Positions 17,068 through 25,846 of a DNA stretch of 36,842 bases are shown piece after piece. The position numbers were made by a program, and so were the translations under genes. How positions within the stretch are numbered: position 1 is the first letter of the stretch; every line of letters begins with the position of its first letter. Origin of the DNA: Pseudomonadota bacterium (GTDB taxonomy: Bacteria; Pseudomonadota; Gammaproteobacteria; Burkholderiales; Thiobacillaceae). The notes under the pieces are model-generated. The model searched no databases. It was not told the DNA's origin and was given only the letters and a program-made list of their open reading frames with translations. The stretch lies in assembly GCA_030691265.1 (NCBI GenBank), contig JAUYET010000042.1:1-36842 (forward strand). Reading direction: 5' to 3'.

Positions 17068-17078
17068 GACGGGGATGG

Positions 17079-17161
17079 GTAGGATGGGTTGAGCGGTAGC
17101 GAAACCCATCATGCATGGGCACGTGGGATCGATGGGTTTCGCTGCGCTCAACCCATCCTAC
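17079..17161. repeat. REP doublet, 83 bases, copy 2 (upstream side of the transposase)
   Basis: Begins GTAGGATGGGTTGAGCGGTA and ends CTCAACCCATCCTAC. It truncates the 3' end of the hipA remnant: the frame of that remnant ends at a TAG formed by the repeat (17158-17160). Confidence 0.9.
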
Positions 17162-17867
17162 GCGGGCTGCGTAGAGGGGGTTCTGTCGTAGCGTTCGACC
17201 AGGAGAAACTGTCGATCACGGATCGAGTGAATTCTTGAACGTGCAGGTTTGAGTTGCATCGCCTCGGCCAGCGCGAGGCAGAAACTTTCATTCGTGACGC
17301 TGTCTTCCACGTTGCGAATCGGCGGCTTGAGGATGTGCGAACTGGGCGTGCCGTTGTGGGGCAAGCCGATCCGATCGCCATCCACGACCATCGGGAGTTT
17401 GTCCTGGGCACCGGCCAGCGATAGGCGCAGGTCATCTTTGCCGGCCAGCATTGGACGACGGGGCAATTCATCCAGTCCAGAATGGCAATGACCTCCCCAT
17501 CACTCAGCCATTCGACCTCGCTGCCGGTTGCTGGCAAGCGTAGAGGCTGCCCGGGTTCCAGAAAGGTAACTGCCCCGGCACATTCACCTCCAATGTGATC
17601 CAGCAAGGCAAAGTCGTTCTGCCCGGAAACCTGAAATTGCTGTGCGATCAAGCGGCGCATGTTGCCTTCGGGCAACAGGCCGGCGAAGAACGGGCGCGCC
17701 CTGTGATCGTCGAATGGTTCAGCCTGCAATGGCAGGGAGCACGACAACGCTGCCGCGTTCGGCTGCTTCAGCCAATCGGCTGCGTAGCGAAAGGTCAGTC
17801 GCCCCTCGACCAGCGCCAAAGTGCCAATACGATCGGCAAACAGCCGGACCTCAAGCTCATGCACCAT
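17158..17867 (-). pseudogene. hipA-like kinase toxin remnant, frameshifted and truncated
   Basis: HipA toxins are serine/threonine kinases that inactivate glutamyl-tRNA synthetase. The N-terminal part (LEVRLFADRIGTLALVEGRL, then FFAGLLPEGNMRR) is intact to about residue 130. The frame is lost by a single-base change near 17466-17472. The continuation in the next frame reads LPRRPMLAGKDDLRLSLAGA and THILK-like sequence up to QFLLVERYDR at about 17190. After that a REP doublet replaces the C-terminal half, including the kinase catalytic loop and metal site. An active toxin is not expected. The hipB partner overlaps it by 11 bases. Confidence 0.85.
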
Positions 17868-18102
17868 GCTCGCCGCCCTCGGTGGCCTTGGGCAGACCGC
17901 TCAGTATGATCTCGCCGCCAAGTGCCTCGATCACTAGCAAAACGGTCTCCAGCCGCAGCGTGGGTTTCCCTGCTTCCAGGTCCACGATGAAGCGCAAGCC
18001 ACAGCCGGCCGCAAGCGCCAGCTTGGACTGAGTCAATCCCAGTTGTTTGCGGGCAGCGCGCAGAACCTGGCCAAGTTGTTGAGTAGAGTGAATGGTGGTC
18101 AT
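17857..18102 (-). CDS. HipB-like Xre-family antitoxin/repressor
   Basis: A DNA-binding helix-turn-helix protein of 81 residues: the start STQQLGQVLRAARKQLGLTQ leads into the HTH, with SKLALAAGCGLRFIVDLEAG as recognition region, as in HipB. ATG at 18102 is preferred because the frame upstream runs through the operator region. HipB neutralises HipA and represses its own operon. Two palindromes upstream support the second role. Since the toxin is broken, this protein can only act as a regulator, or is in decay. It overlaps the hipA remnant by 11 bases. Confidence 0.88.
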   Translation of the reverse strand: MTTIHSTQQLGQVLRAARKQLGLTQSKLALAAGCGLRFIVDLEAGKPTLRLETVLLVIEALGGEIILSGLPKATEGGEHGA

Positions 18103-18106
18103 GTAT

Positions 18107-18172
18107 TTTCCCGTTCGGGAAACTATTGAGCACAATTGGCCGGTATGCAAGCAGAAGTTACCGATCGGGAAA
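18107..18172 (-). promoter_or_regulatory. hipB control region: two palindromic operators and a promoter
   Basis: TTTCCCGTTCGGGAAA (18107-18122) and a close relative, GTTACCGATCGGGAAA (18157-18172), lie exactly 50 bases apart centre to centre. Between them, on the minus strand, are TTGCAT (18145-18150) and AATAGT (18122-18127) with a 17-base spacer. Paired HipB sites that bend DNA around a promoter are known for hipBA operons. The hexamers are weak. Confidence 0.6.
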
Positions 18173-18187
18173 TCCGGAGTGCCATAG

Positions 18188-18217
18188 AAAAAGGCGCCCA
18201 ACCCGCAGCGCCTTTTT
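18188..18217. terminator. Bidirectional intrinsic terminator after ihfB
   Basis: AAAAAGGCGC and GCGCCTTTTT form a ten-base inverted repeat with a ten-base loop. On the minus strand the stem is followed by TTTTTCT. It lies 33 bases past the ihfB stop codon and separates the rpsA-ihfB transcript from hipB and everything beyond. Confidence 0.8.
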
Positions 18218-18249
18218 CGTCTTGCATGCCAACCCCGGCGTAGCCAGGT

Positions 18250-18534
18250 TTACTCGGTGTAATCCACCCGGTCGCGCAATTCCTTGCCGGCCTTGAAATG
18301 GGGTACGTACTTGCCCGCCACATGGACCTTGTCGCCCGTTTTGGGATTGCGCCCCACTCGCGGCGGCCGGAAATTCAGGCTGAAACTGCCGAATCCGCGA
18401 ATCTCGATGCGCTCGCCTTCAACCAGACAGGTGGTCATCGCATCGAGGATCGTTTTCACCGCCAGTTCGGCATCCGCCGCGACCAGTTGGGGGTGGCGCT
18501 CCGCCAGTCGGTCGATAAGCTCCGACTTGGTCAT
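18250..18534 (-). CDS. ihfB: Integration host factor beta subunit
   Basis: IHF-beta pairs with IHF-alpha to bend DNA at promoters, attachment sites and origins, including sigma-54 promoters such as the one at 10569. The 94-residue product begins [15 protein letters not shown], has the GFGSFSL segment and the beta arm RNPKTGDKV with its conserved proline. ATG at 18534 gives the standard length; an in-frame GTG at 18567, which overlaps the rpsA stop, would add 11 residues. rpsA-ihfB is the usual order. Downstream lapA is displaced by the inserted segment. Confidence 0.96.
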   Translation of the reverse strand: MTKSELIDRLAERHPQLVAADAELAVKTILDAMTTCLVEGERIEIRGFGSFSLNFRPPRVGRNPKTGDKVHVAGKYVPHFKAGKELRDRVDYTE

Positions 18535-18563
18535 TGCACCGCCGATCTCTGTTTCCTGGTCTG

Positions 18564-20291
18564 TCACTCGGCACTCTTATTGTCGAGCTTGGCCTTGAGC
18601 AGAGCGCCCAGGTTGGTGGTGCCGGTAGATTGCTCGGACGCCAGCTTGCGCATCGTGTCGGCCTGCTCGGCGGCATCCTTGGACTTGATGGACAGGTTGA
18701 TCTGACGATTCTTGCGATCGATGTTGATGATCACGGTCTCGACTTCATCGCCGTCCTTCAGGTGGGTGCGGATGTCTTCGACACGGTCACGCGAGACTTC
18801 GGAAGCGCGCAGGTAACCCTCGACTTCGCCGTCCAGCGTCACGATGGCGCCCTTGGCATCCATCGACTTGACCACGCCCTTGACGACGGCGCCCTTGTCG
18901 TGGGTGGCCACGTAGGCGTTGAACGGGTCGTTTTCGATCTGCTTGACGCCGAGAGAGATGCGCTCTTTCTCGACATCGATGGCCAGCACGACAGCCTCGA
19001 CTTCCTCGCCCTTGCGGTAGTTGCGTAGGGCTTCTTCGCCGGGCAGGCTCCAGGACAGGTCGGACAGGTGCACCAGACCGTCGATGCCGCCGGGCAGACC
19101 GATGAACACGCCGAAATCGGTGATCGACTTGATCTGGCCGCGCACCTTGTCGCCCTTCTTGGCGTTCATGGCGAAATCGTCCCACGGGTTGGACTTGCAC
19201 TGCTTCATGCCGAGAGAGATGCGGCGACGCTCTTCGTCGATCTCCAACACCATGACTTCGACTTCATCGCCCAGGGAAACCATCTTGGACGGGTTGACGT
19301 TCTTGTTGGTCCAGTCCATTTCGGAGACGTGCACCAGACCTTCGATGCCCGGCTCGATCTCGACGAAGCAGCCGTAGTCGGTGAGGTTGGCAACCTTGCC
19401 GAACATGCGGGTGCTGGTGGGGTAGCGGCGGGAAAGGCCGACCCAGGGATCTTCGCCCAACTGCTTGAGGCCGAGGGAAACGCGGTTCTTGTCCTGGTCG
19501 AACTTGAGCACCATCGCGCTGATCTCGTCGCCGACGGTGACCACTTCGGAAGGATGCTTGACCCGGCGCCAGGCCAGATCGGTGATATGCAACAGGCCGT
19601 CGATACCGCCCAGGTCGACGAACGCACCGTACTCGGTGATGTTCTTGACGATGCCCTTGACGGTGGTGCCTTCTTTCAGGTTGGACAGCAGAGACTCGCG
19701 CTCTGCGCCCATGCTCTGCTCCAGCACGGCCTTGCGCGAAACGACCACGTTGTTGCGCTTGCGATCCAGCTTGATGACCTTGAATTCGGATTCTTTGTTT
19801 TCGAACGGCGTGGTGTCCTTGATCGGACGCACATCGACCAGCGAACCGGGCAGGAAGGCGCGGATGCCGTTGCACATGACCGTGAGACCGCCCTTCACCT
19901 TGCCGTTGATCAGTCCCTTGACGATACGGCCCTCTTCCATCGCGGCTTCCAGGTCCAGCCAGGCAGACAGGCGGCGAGCGCGATCACGCGACAATTTGGT
20001 GGCGCCGAAACCGTCTTCCAGGGATTCGATGCAGACGGCGACGAAATCGCCGATAGCCACTTCCACTTCGCCGCGGTCGTTCTTGAACTCTTCGACGGGG
20101 ATCAGGCTCTCGGACTTGAGGCCGGCGTTAACGGTGACAAAGTTATCGTCGATGCCCACCACCTCGGCGGTGATGACTTCGCCATGACGCATTTCCTGTT
20201 TGGAAATGCTTTCTTCGAACATGGCGGCAAAGGATTCGTCAAACGATTCGGCAAACGACTCTTCAGGCTGGGAAAGGGTAGCGGTGGTCAT
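18564..20291 (-). CDS. rpsA: 30S ribosomal protein S1
   Basis: S1 binds mRNA and brings it to the ribosome. The 575-residue protein has six S1 repeats, with recurring blocks such as [40 protein letters not shown] and [20 protein letters not shown]. The length fits. The N-terminus carries three copies of a four-residue unit ([12 protein letters not shown]) before the usual MFEES sequence. They are coded by a 12-base tandem repeat at 20226-20261, a small expansion. The gene lies between cmk, from which a terminator separates it, and ihfB. Confidence 0.97.
   Translation of the reverse strand: MTTATLSQPEESFAESFDESFAAMFEESISKQEMRHGEVITAEVVGIDDNFVTVNAGLKSESLIPVEEFKNDRGEVEVAIGDFVAVCIESLEDGFGATKLSRDRARRLSAWLDLEAAMEEGRIVKGLINGKVKGGLTVMCNGIRAFLPGSLVDVRPIKDTTPFENKESEFKVIKLDRKRNNVVVSRKAVLEQSMGAERESLLSNLKEGTTVKGIVKNITEYGAFVDLGGIDGLLHITDLAWRRVKHPSEVVTVGDEISAMVLKFDQDKNRVSLGLKQLGEDPWVGLSRRYPTSTRMFGKVANLTDYGCFVEIEPGIEGLVHVSEMDWTNKNVNPSKMVSLGDEVEVMVLEIDEERRRISLGMKQCKSNPWDDFAMNAKKGDKVRGQIKSITDFGVFIGLPGGIDGLVHLSDLSWSLPGEEALRNYRKGEEVEAVVLAIDVEKERISLGVKQIENDPFNAYVATHDKGAVVKGVVKSMDAKGAIVTLDGEVEGYLRASEVSRDRVEDIRTHLKDGDEVETVIINIDRKNRQINLSIKSKDAAEQADTMRKLASEQSTGTTNLGALLKAKLDNKSAE
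20226..20261. repeat. 12-base tandem repeat x3 in the rpsA 5' coding region
   Basis: Three 12-base units of the form GGCAAACGACTC, with one or two changes each, encode [12 protein letters not shown] on the minus strand. Confidence 0.85.
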
Positions 20292-20330
20292 GAAAAAACC
20301 TGGTTAATTCCGTGTCGCCACGGAGGGTTG

Positions 20331-20385
20331 GTTAAAAACAAAAACCGAAAGGCGCTTTGCTCGGCGGCAAAACCTGGCCTTTCGG
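20331..20385 (-). terminator. Intrinsic terminator between cmk and rpsA
   Basis: On the minus strand CCGAAAGGC (20377-20385) and GCCTTTCGG (20345-20353) form a nine-base stem, followed by TTTTTGTTTTT. It begins about ten bases after the cmk stop. rpsA therefore probably has its own promoter in the remaining short gap, which I could not pinpoint. Confidence 0.7.
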
Positions 20386-20394
20386 CAGTTCGAA

Positions 20395-21078
20395 CTACGC
20401 GGGCTTGCCGGGTTTGCAAACACACCACCAGTCCAGCACTTGCTGCACGGCCTGCTGGATATTCAGGCTGGTGGTATCGAGCAAAACAGCGTCCACGGTC
20501 TGTTGCAGGGGAGCGGCGCTACGTGCGACATCGCGCGCATCGCGCTCCTTCAAGTCCTGCAAAAGCGCGGCGAGGTTAGCACCCAAACCTTTTTCAATCA
20601 ACTGCTTATAGCGTCTTTGAGCGCGCTCTTCGGCGCTCGCGGTGAGGAACACTTTGAGCGTCGCATCGGGGAAAACCACCGAGCCCATATCACGTCCGTC
20701 GGACACCAGACCGGGCGGCAAACGAAATGCGCGTTGACGCTCCAGCAGCGCCAAACGCAATGCCGGCAGCGCGGCGATGCGAGAAGCGGCACGCCCGGCC
20801 TCTTCGCTGCGAATCGCATCGCCGACCGGCTTGCCATCGAGGAACACTTCGCCGCCGTCAAAACGCAATTGCAATTGGCGCGCCAACGCCGCCAGAGCGG
20901 GTTCATCCTCCAGAGCCACGCCGACGCCCTGCGCGGCATAGGCGGTGACGCGATAAATCGCGCCGCTATCCAGATAATGAAAGCCCAGCGACTGCGCGAC
21001 CAGCACGGCCACCGTTCCCTTGCCGGAAGCCGAAGGGCCATCGATAGCGATGACAGGAGATGCCAAACCATCGGTCAT
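20395..21078 (-). CDS. cmk: Cytidylate kinase
   Basis: Phosphorylates CMP and dCMP with ATP. The P-loop GPSASGKGT lies at residues 14-22, followed by the [17 protein letters not shown] segment and the [14 protein letters not shown] motif with the substrate-binding RDMG. The 227-residue length is typical. In many related genomes aroA lies directly upstream; here the upstream 336 bases are non-coding and hold a large palindrome, so the usual cluster is broken at this point. Confidence 0.96.
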   Translation of the reverse strand: MTDGLASPVIAIDGPSASGKGTVAVLVAQSLGFHYLDSGAIYRVTAYAAQGVGVALEDEPALAALARQLQLRFDGGEVFLDGKPVGDAIRSEEAGRAASRIAALPALRLALLERQRAFRLPPGLVSDGRDMGSVVFPDATLKVFLTASAEERAQRRYKQLIEKGLGANLAALLQDLKERDARDVARSAAPLQQTVDAVLLDTTSLNIQQAVQQVLDWWCVCKPGKPA

Positions 21079-21237
21079 ATGCGTGATTTCCTTGTTTGAG
21101 CCGCTGCCGGCAAAAGCGGCGCATTTTCGCCTGATTTCACTGTTGAATGGCCCTGGCAGCCTGTCGGACTTTGGAATCGTCGGCTGCGAAGCGACCGCAG
21201 CGGCCCATTTTCGATACGCCGAAACTTCGCAAGCTCG

Positions 21238-21292
21238 TTTTTGCCGACTTTTTGGCCCATAGCCGGGCTATGGGCCAAAAAGCCGGCAAAAA
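21238..21292. repeat. Near-perfect 55-base palindrome in the cmk upstream gap
   Basis: Two 26-base arms around a CGG loop match at 25 of 26 positions; the left arm begins TTTTTGCCGACTTTTTGGCC. An outer, weaker pair, GAAGCGACC at about 21189 and its mirror at about 21308, extends the symmetry to roughly 130 bases. The U-tract stands on the wrong side for an intrinsic terminator in either direction. The gap 21079-21414 shows no gene. Confidence 0.85.
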
Positions 21293-21414
21293 CTGGCCTC
21301 GCTGGGGTCGCTTCTCACTATCGACTGGTTTGAGCACGATTTTTCCCACATGGCTTCGATTTTCAACACCCTGCTAAAGCGCTAACGAATCCGCTGCATA
21401 GCCTGGCGAACGCC

Positions 21415-21810
21415 TCAAACAGGTAGCGACCTGCGCTCGTTCAGATTGAGCCAGCCCCGCACAACCCGGTAGAGCACCCAGATCCCCGCAATCGCCACCA
21501 GCACGAAAGCGATCGGAATGCCGATCAGGGAAAAAACCAGCAGCAGCGCAATCAGCACCCACATCAACGCAAACCAGAACGTCCGTATCTGCCAGCGGAA
21601 ATGCGATTCAAGGAAGGTGCCACGCGCCTCGCCGCGTTTCATGTAATTCAGCACCACGGCAATCAAGGAAGGCCAGCCGGTGATGAAGGCGGTGACGATA
21701 AACGCCGGCGTCATCAAGCCGGTGACCACGGTCAAGGCATGCAAACCGTAGATGACGTGCGTCAAGGTAACCAGACTGTCTTGCGGCGCAAGCGTCGTGG
21801 ATTCATACAT
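21415..21810 (-). CDS. DUF4870-family inner membrane protein
   Basis: A 131-residue membrane protein with three hydrophobic spans: LHALTVVTGLMTPAFIVTAF (about 24-43), FWFALMWVLIALLLVFSLIG (about 78-97) and IPIAFVLVAIAGIWVLYRVV. Between spans one and two is the family motif FLESHFRWQIRTFW. The function is unknown in all members I know of. The ATG at 21810 begins MYESTTLAPQDSLVTLTHVI. It is 24 bases downstream of the HD-GYP gene on the same strand and may share its transcript. Confidence 0.8.
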   Translation of the reverse strand: MYESTTLAPQDSLVTLTHVIYGLHALTVVTGLMTPAFIVTAFITGWPSLIAVVLNYMKRGEARGTFLESHFRWQIRTFWFALMWVLIALLLVFSLIGIPIAFVLVAIAGIWVLYRVVRGWLNLNERRSLPV

Positions 21811-21834
21811 GCGATACCTCCGTCCGTTCCAGCC

Positions 21835-23064
21835 TCACCCCAGCCAGCGCTTCGGGTCGATATTCCATTCCTCGAACTCTTCGTGTCCGCTGATTTTTTC
21901 CTTGCTGCCTGGCCAAGCCAGGTCGATCACTTCCGGCGGCAGATAGTGCTTGTGTTCGGCATGGAAGATGACGCGCACTTTCGGTTGCATCATCTTCTCT
22001 TCATGCTGTTCCAGCACCACGCCGAGGCGACCGCTTTCCAGGCGCACCAGCGAACCTGAAGGATAGATGCCGACGCATTTCACATAGGCGCGCACCAGTT
22101 CCGGGTCGAAGTGGTATTTGCTCCATTCCAGCAGGCGGCCGAGGGCGGCGGTGGGGGCCATGCCCTTGTGGTAGACGCGGTCCGAGGTGATGGCGTCGTA
22201 GACATCGACGATGGCGCCCATGCGGCCGTAGAGCGAAATCTGCTCGCCCTTGAGCTGGTTCGGGTAACCGGTGCCGTCGAAGCGTTCGTGATGCTGGCCG
22301 GCCACGTCGAGGGCGATCTGGCTGATGCCGGGCGTGTTCTGCAGGATGACGATGCTCTGCACCACGTGCGATTTCATCTTGGCGAATTCGGCCTCGGTCA
22401 GCTTGGCCGGCTTGTTGAGAATGTCGTCCGGCACCTTGGCCTTGCCGACGTCGTGCAGCAAACCGCCGATGGCGATTTCCTTGATGATCGGGCGTTCCAG
22501 CTTGAGGCCGCGCGCGAACGACACCAGCAGCGCGCAGACCGAAACGGAGTGCTGGAAGGTGTAGTTGTCGTGGTCCTTCAGGCGCGCCAGCGGCAGCAAC
22601 GCATCCTGGTTGCGAAAAACGGAGTCGATCATGCCTTCGACAACCGGCTCGACCTGTTCCAGCTCAACCTGCTTGCCCAGACGCACATCCTGAATCAGGC
22701 TGCGCACGATACGGTTGGCTTCGCCATGCAGTTGCCGGGCGCGTTCGACTTCCTGCGCCAGATCGACGCGCTGCGGCTCGGTTTGAATTTCCTGAGCAAT
22801 CTGCGCCATGCGGGCATCGACGTCCTGACGGATATCGTCCTGGCTCATCGCCAGGCCCTCGATATCCAGCCCCTTGGCGGTGTCGATATATAGCTCGTGC
22901 ACGCCAAGCGCCTTGATTTCATTGACGCGCTGGGCGTCGTTGATCATGAAGTGGTTGGTCACGAAGGGGTGATCCATCCAGGAACAGTTCACATCCTGGA
23001 CGTACATGCCGGGGCGCAATTGGTTTATATCGATCAGCTTGATGGTGGGTGTTTTTGGGCTCAT
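21835..23064 (-). CDS. HD-GYP domain protein with DUF3391, putative cyclic-di-GMP phosphodiesterase
   Basis: HD-GYP enzymes degrade cyclic-di-GMP to GMP. The 409-residue protein has an N-terminal DUF3391 domain (IDINQLRPGMYVQDVNCSWM) and a C-terminal HD-GYP domain. The HD pair is H204-D205 in LLHDVGKAKVP, the HHERFDGTGYP block lies near 257-268 and DVYDAITSDRVY follows. All metal-binding motifs are present, so activity is likely. ATG at 23064 has an AAGGACG site. It begins 37 bases after the permease gene. The signal it senses is not evident. Confidence 0.9.
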   Translation of the reverse strand: MSPKTPTIKLIDINQLRPGMYVQDVNCSWMDHPFVTNHFMINDAQRVNEIKALGVHELYIDTAKGLDIEGLAMSQDDIRQDVDARMAQIAQEIQTEPQRVDLAQEVERARQLHGEANRIVRSLIQDVRLGKQVELEQVEPVVEGMIDSVFRNQDALLPLARLKDHDNYTFQHSVSVCALLVSFARGLKLERPIIKEIAIGGLLHDVGKAKVPDDILNKPAKLTEAEFAKMKSHVVQSIVILQNTPGISQIALDVAGQHHERFDGTGYPNQLKGEQISLYGRMGAIVDVYDAITSDRVYHKGMAPTAALGRLLEWSKYHFDPELVRAYVKCVGIYPSGSLVRLESGRLGVVLEQHEEKMMQPKVRVIFHAEHKHYLPPEVIDLAWPGSKEKISGHEEFEEWNIDPKRWLG

Positions 23065-23101
23065 GTCGTCGTCCTTAGCGTGAAACAACCGTGAAACAAC
23101 C

Positions 23102-25846
23102 TCAATCGCGTCGCAAGCTGGATATCGGCGGCTCTCGAAAAAAATTGAGGCTGACCAGCAGACCTGTGCCCGATACAAGCAACCAGCCGCAGCCCAAGCC
23201 GGCCAACCAGATTGCGGGGTCGGGCGCATGCGGCAATTCGAACACGCGTTCCGCCAGCACCCACGCCACGCCGCTCGCTGCCGCCGCCGCCAGGCCGCCG
23301 GCCAGCAAGCCCAAGGCGGTGAACTCGGTGACCAGCGCCAGCATGACTCGACGGCGCGATGCGCCCAGGGTGCGCCAGAGGCCGATCTCGCGCGCCCGTT
23401 CGTCGCGGCGCGCGAACAACGCCGCCAGCAAGACCAGCACGCCCACCGCCAGGCTGAACAGAAAGATCAGTTGCACCGCCGCGCTGACCCGATCGAGCAG
23501 GCCGCGCAATTCGCCCATGACCTGTTCGACATCGATCACGGTGACGTTGGGAAACGCCGATACCAGCCCGGCCAACACGGCGCCGCGATCCTTCGGCAGG
23601 TAAAAACTGGTGATGAAACTCTGCGGCAGCGCATCCAGCGCGCCGGGCGGGGTGACGACGAAGAAGTTGACCCGGAAGGAATCCCACTCCACCCGGCGCA
23701 GGCTGGTGACGCGGCCAGTCAACGGCAAGCCGCCGGCATCGAACGCCAGTTCGTCGCCCAGGTGGATGCCCAGCGTTTTGGCGAGACCTTCCTCCACCGA
23801 AAATCCGTCCGCGTTAACCTGAACGTCGCGGTAGCGACGCTCGAAGCCCCCCTCCCCACTTGGGGGGGAGGGGTTGGGGGAGAGGGAACGGGCATAGCTT
23901 GGGATGTTCACATCGCGTGGGGAGGGCAATTCATGCCCGTTCGACCAACGTCCGGCGGTGATCAGGTTGTCCGGCGGTAAAGGCACCCCCGCCGCCTGCG
24001 ACGATAGATTGAACTCGCGTTCGATCAGGCGTTTGGCGCGCGCGTTTTGGTCACTGCCGGCGTAATCGTCCGCGCTCACCACGCGCCCGCCGATACGCGT
24101 CAAACGCGCCCGCGCCATCGGGTAGAGGGTGGCATCGGCAATGCCCTGGCCGGTCAGATACGTGCGTACGGCATTGACCTGATCCGGCTGGATGTTGATC
24201 ACGAAGCGGTTCGGCGCGCCGGGTGCGGCCTGGTTGCGCCAACTGTCGAACAGATCGCCGCGCACCAGCGTCAGCAACAGCAAGGCCAGCAAGCCCAGGC
24301 TCAGCGCCATGGCCTGCAATGTGGTTTCCCAGCGACGGCGATAGAGATTGAGCAACCCGAGACGCGCACTGGTCGGCAAGCGCCGCGCCAGCCAGGGCAG
24401 CGGCCAGAGCAGCAACTGGATCGCCAACGCGGCGGCCAGCATCAGCGCCAATACGCCGCCGCCGACGATCAGCCCGAGCTTCACCTCGCCGGCCTGCCAG
24501 AACAACAACCCCGCCACCAGGCCCAGGCCGACGCCTTGCGCCAGTAACGCACCGGCAGGCGGTGCACCGAGATCGCGGCGTAACACGCGCAAGGCCGGCA
24601 CGCGCGCCAGACGCAACAGCGCCGGCAGGCTGAATGCCAGCACCAGCAGCACGCCCGCCGCGAGGCCGAGCAGCGGCGGCAATACGCTTGGCGGCGGCAA
24701 ACCCAGCCGGATCGCATCGCCCAGCAGATGCACCATGCCGGCCTGCGCCAGCCAGCCCAGTCCGCTGCCGAGCGCGCCGGCAAGCAGGCCCAGCCCGCCC
24801 AGTTGCAGCAGATACAACCCCAGCAAGCGCCGCTGGCTGGCGCCGAAGCAGCGCAGCAGCGCGAACTGGTCGAAATGGCGCTGGACATAGCGGCGCAAAG
24901 CCATCTGGGTTGCGGCAGCGGCGAGCAGCACGGTCAGCAAGGCAGCCAGGCCGAGATAACGCTGCGCGCGGTCGAGGATTTGACGCAGTTCCGGGCGCGC
25001 ATCGCGCACGTCTTCCAACTGTTCGCCGCGCGCCAGACGTGGTTTGGCCCAAGTCTGGAAATCCGCGACCTGCCCAGCCTCCCCCGCCACCAGCAGGCGG
25101 TAAACCACGCGGCTGCCTTCCTGTACCAGGCCGGTGCGCGCCAGATCGTCGACGTTGAGCATTAAACGCGGCGCCAGCGCCATGAAGTTGCCGCCGCGCT
25201 CGCCTTCGAAAGTCAGGATGGCGGCAACCGCCAAGCGCGCCGCGCCGGCTTCGATGAAATCGCCCGGCTTCACACCGAGGCCGCTGGCCAGACGCGTATC
25301 GACCCAGACCTGGCCCGGCGGCGGCACGGCGCGCGTGGGCGCATCGGCGACGAACAACTGAGGGGCGATGCGCAGTTCGCCACGCAGCGGGTAACCGGGT
25401 GCAACCGCCTTGATGCCGGTGAGCAGGTTGCGCTCAATAACGTGAACGTCGCGGCTGCGACGCTCGAAGCGCCCCTCTCCCGCAAGCGGGAGAGGGGTTG
25501 GGGGTGAGGGAACGGGCACGGCGGCATTACGCCCATTTTCCGGGGCGGCATCCCCGCCATGCCCGTTAGCCAGCACCATGCTCAGGAACGTGGTGGTCTG
25601 GCTGCTGCGTAAACCGCGTGCTTCTGCTGCCTGGGCGAAAGCAGAGTCGGGCGGGTGATCGGAAACCAGCGCCAGATCGGCCGCCAGCAGGGTATTGGCC
25701 TCGCGTCCCAGCGCCTGTTCGACGCGGTCGGCGAAGTAGCGCACCGCCGTCAGGCTGGCCACGGCCAACGCCACCGCCAGCAATACCACGCGCATTTCCC
25801 CTGCACGCCATTCGCGCAGCAGCAGTCTGAGCGCGAGGGAGATCAT
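23102..25846 (-). CDS. FtsX/MacB-type ABC transporter permease (YbbP-like) with two repeat-derived inserts
   Basis: Inner-membrane permease of a YbbA-YbbP type exporter. It has about ten membrane spans: one near residues 20-36, a group in the middle and three at the C-terminus, with FtsX-like domains (LGASRRRVMLALVTEFTALG near the end). ATG at 25846 starts MISLALRLLLREWRAGEMR; upstream in-frame codons are translated repeat DNA. The 914-residue length exceeds the E. coli homologue (about 800). Two stretches, roughly residues 94-135 and 636-676, read as repeat-encoded peptides (SPPTPLPLAGEGRFERR and SPNPSPPSGEGGFERRYRD). Both begin with NGH and keep the frame. Removing them gives close to the usual length. 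Confidence 0.88.
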   Translation of the reverse strand: MISLALRLLLREWRAGEMRVVLLAVALAVASLTAVRYFADRVEQALGREANTLLAADLALVSDHPPDSAFAQAAEARGLRSSQTTTFLSMVLANGHGGDAAPENGRNAAVPVPSPPTPLPLAGEGRFERRSRDVHVIERNLLTGIKAVAPGYPLRGELRIAPQLFVADAPTRAVPPPGQVWVDTRLASGLGVKPGDFIEAGAARLAVAAILTFEGERGGNFMALAPRLMLNVDDLARTGLVQEGSRVVYRLLVAGEAGQVADFQTWAKPRLARGEQLEDVRDARPELRQILDRAQRYLGLAALLTVLLAAAATQMALRRYVQRHFDQFALLRCFGASQRRLLGLYLLQLGGLGLLAGALGSGLGWLAQAGMVHLLGDAIRLGLPPPSVLPPLLGLAAGVLLVLAFSLPALLRLARVPALRVLRRDLGAPPAGALLAQGVGLGLVAGLLFWQAGEVKLGLIVGGGVLALMLAAALAIQLLLWPLPWLARRLPTSARLGLLNLYRRRWETTLQAMALSLGLLALLLLTLVRGDLFDSWRNQAAPGAPNRFVINIQPDQVNAVRTYLTGQGIADATLYPMARARLTRIGGRVVSADDYAGSDQNARAKRLIEREFNLSSQAAGVPLPPDNLITAGRWSNGHELPSPRDVNIPSYARSLSPNPSPPSGEGGFERRYRDVQVNADGFSVEEGLAKTLGIHLGDELAFDAGGLPLTGRVTSLRRVEWDSFRVNFFVVTPPGALDALPQSFITSFYLPKDRGAVLAGLVSAFPNVTVIDVEQVMGELRGLLDRVSAAVQLIFLFSLAVGVLVLLAALFARRDERAREIGLWRTLGASRRRVMLALVTEFTALGLLAGGLAAAAASGVAWVLAERVFELPHAPDPAIWLAGLGCGWLLVSGTGLLVSLNFFREPPISSLRRD
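23821..23941. repeat. Modular 121-base repeat (copy 2), in frame inside the permease gene
   Basis: GAACGTCGCGGTAGCGACGC, a CCCCTCCCC...GGGGAGGGG hairpin with TTGGGGGAGAGGG, and terminal AACGGGCAT/ATGCCCGTT. Same order and length as copy 1. On the coding strand it is read as an inserted peptide between ITAGRW and DGFSVEEGL. Confidence 0.85.
25444..25567. repeat. Modular 124-base repeat (copy 3), in frame inside the permease gene
   Basis: Same modules as copies 1 and 2, with a CCCCTCTCCCGCAAGCGGGA hairpin and TTGGGGGTGAGGG, ending ATGCCCGTT. It is three bases longer than the other two. In the protein it lies between FLSMVLA and NLLTGIKAVAPGYP. Confidence 0.85.

Noticed and set aside
19068-20579. 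A 503-codon plus-strand frame opposite rpsA
   Set aside because: Antisense to the S1 repeats; its histidine/aspartate-rich sequence is the shadow of S1 codons.
21238-21292. Palindrome as an intrinsic terminator
   Set aside because: T-tract precedes the stem on both strands instead of following it.
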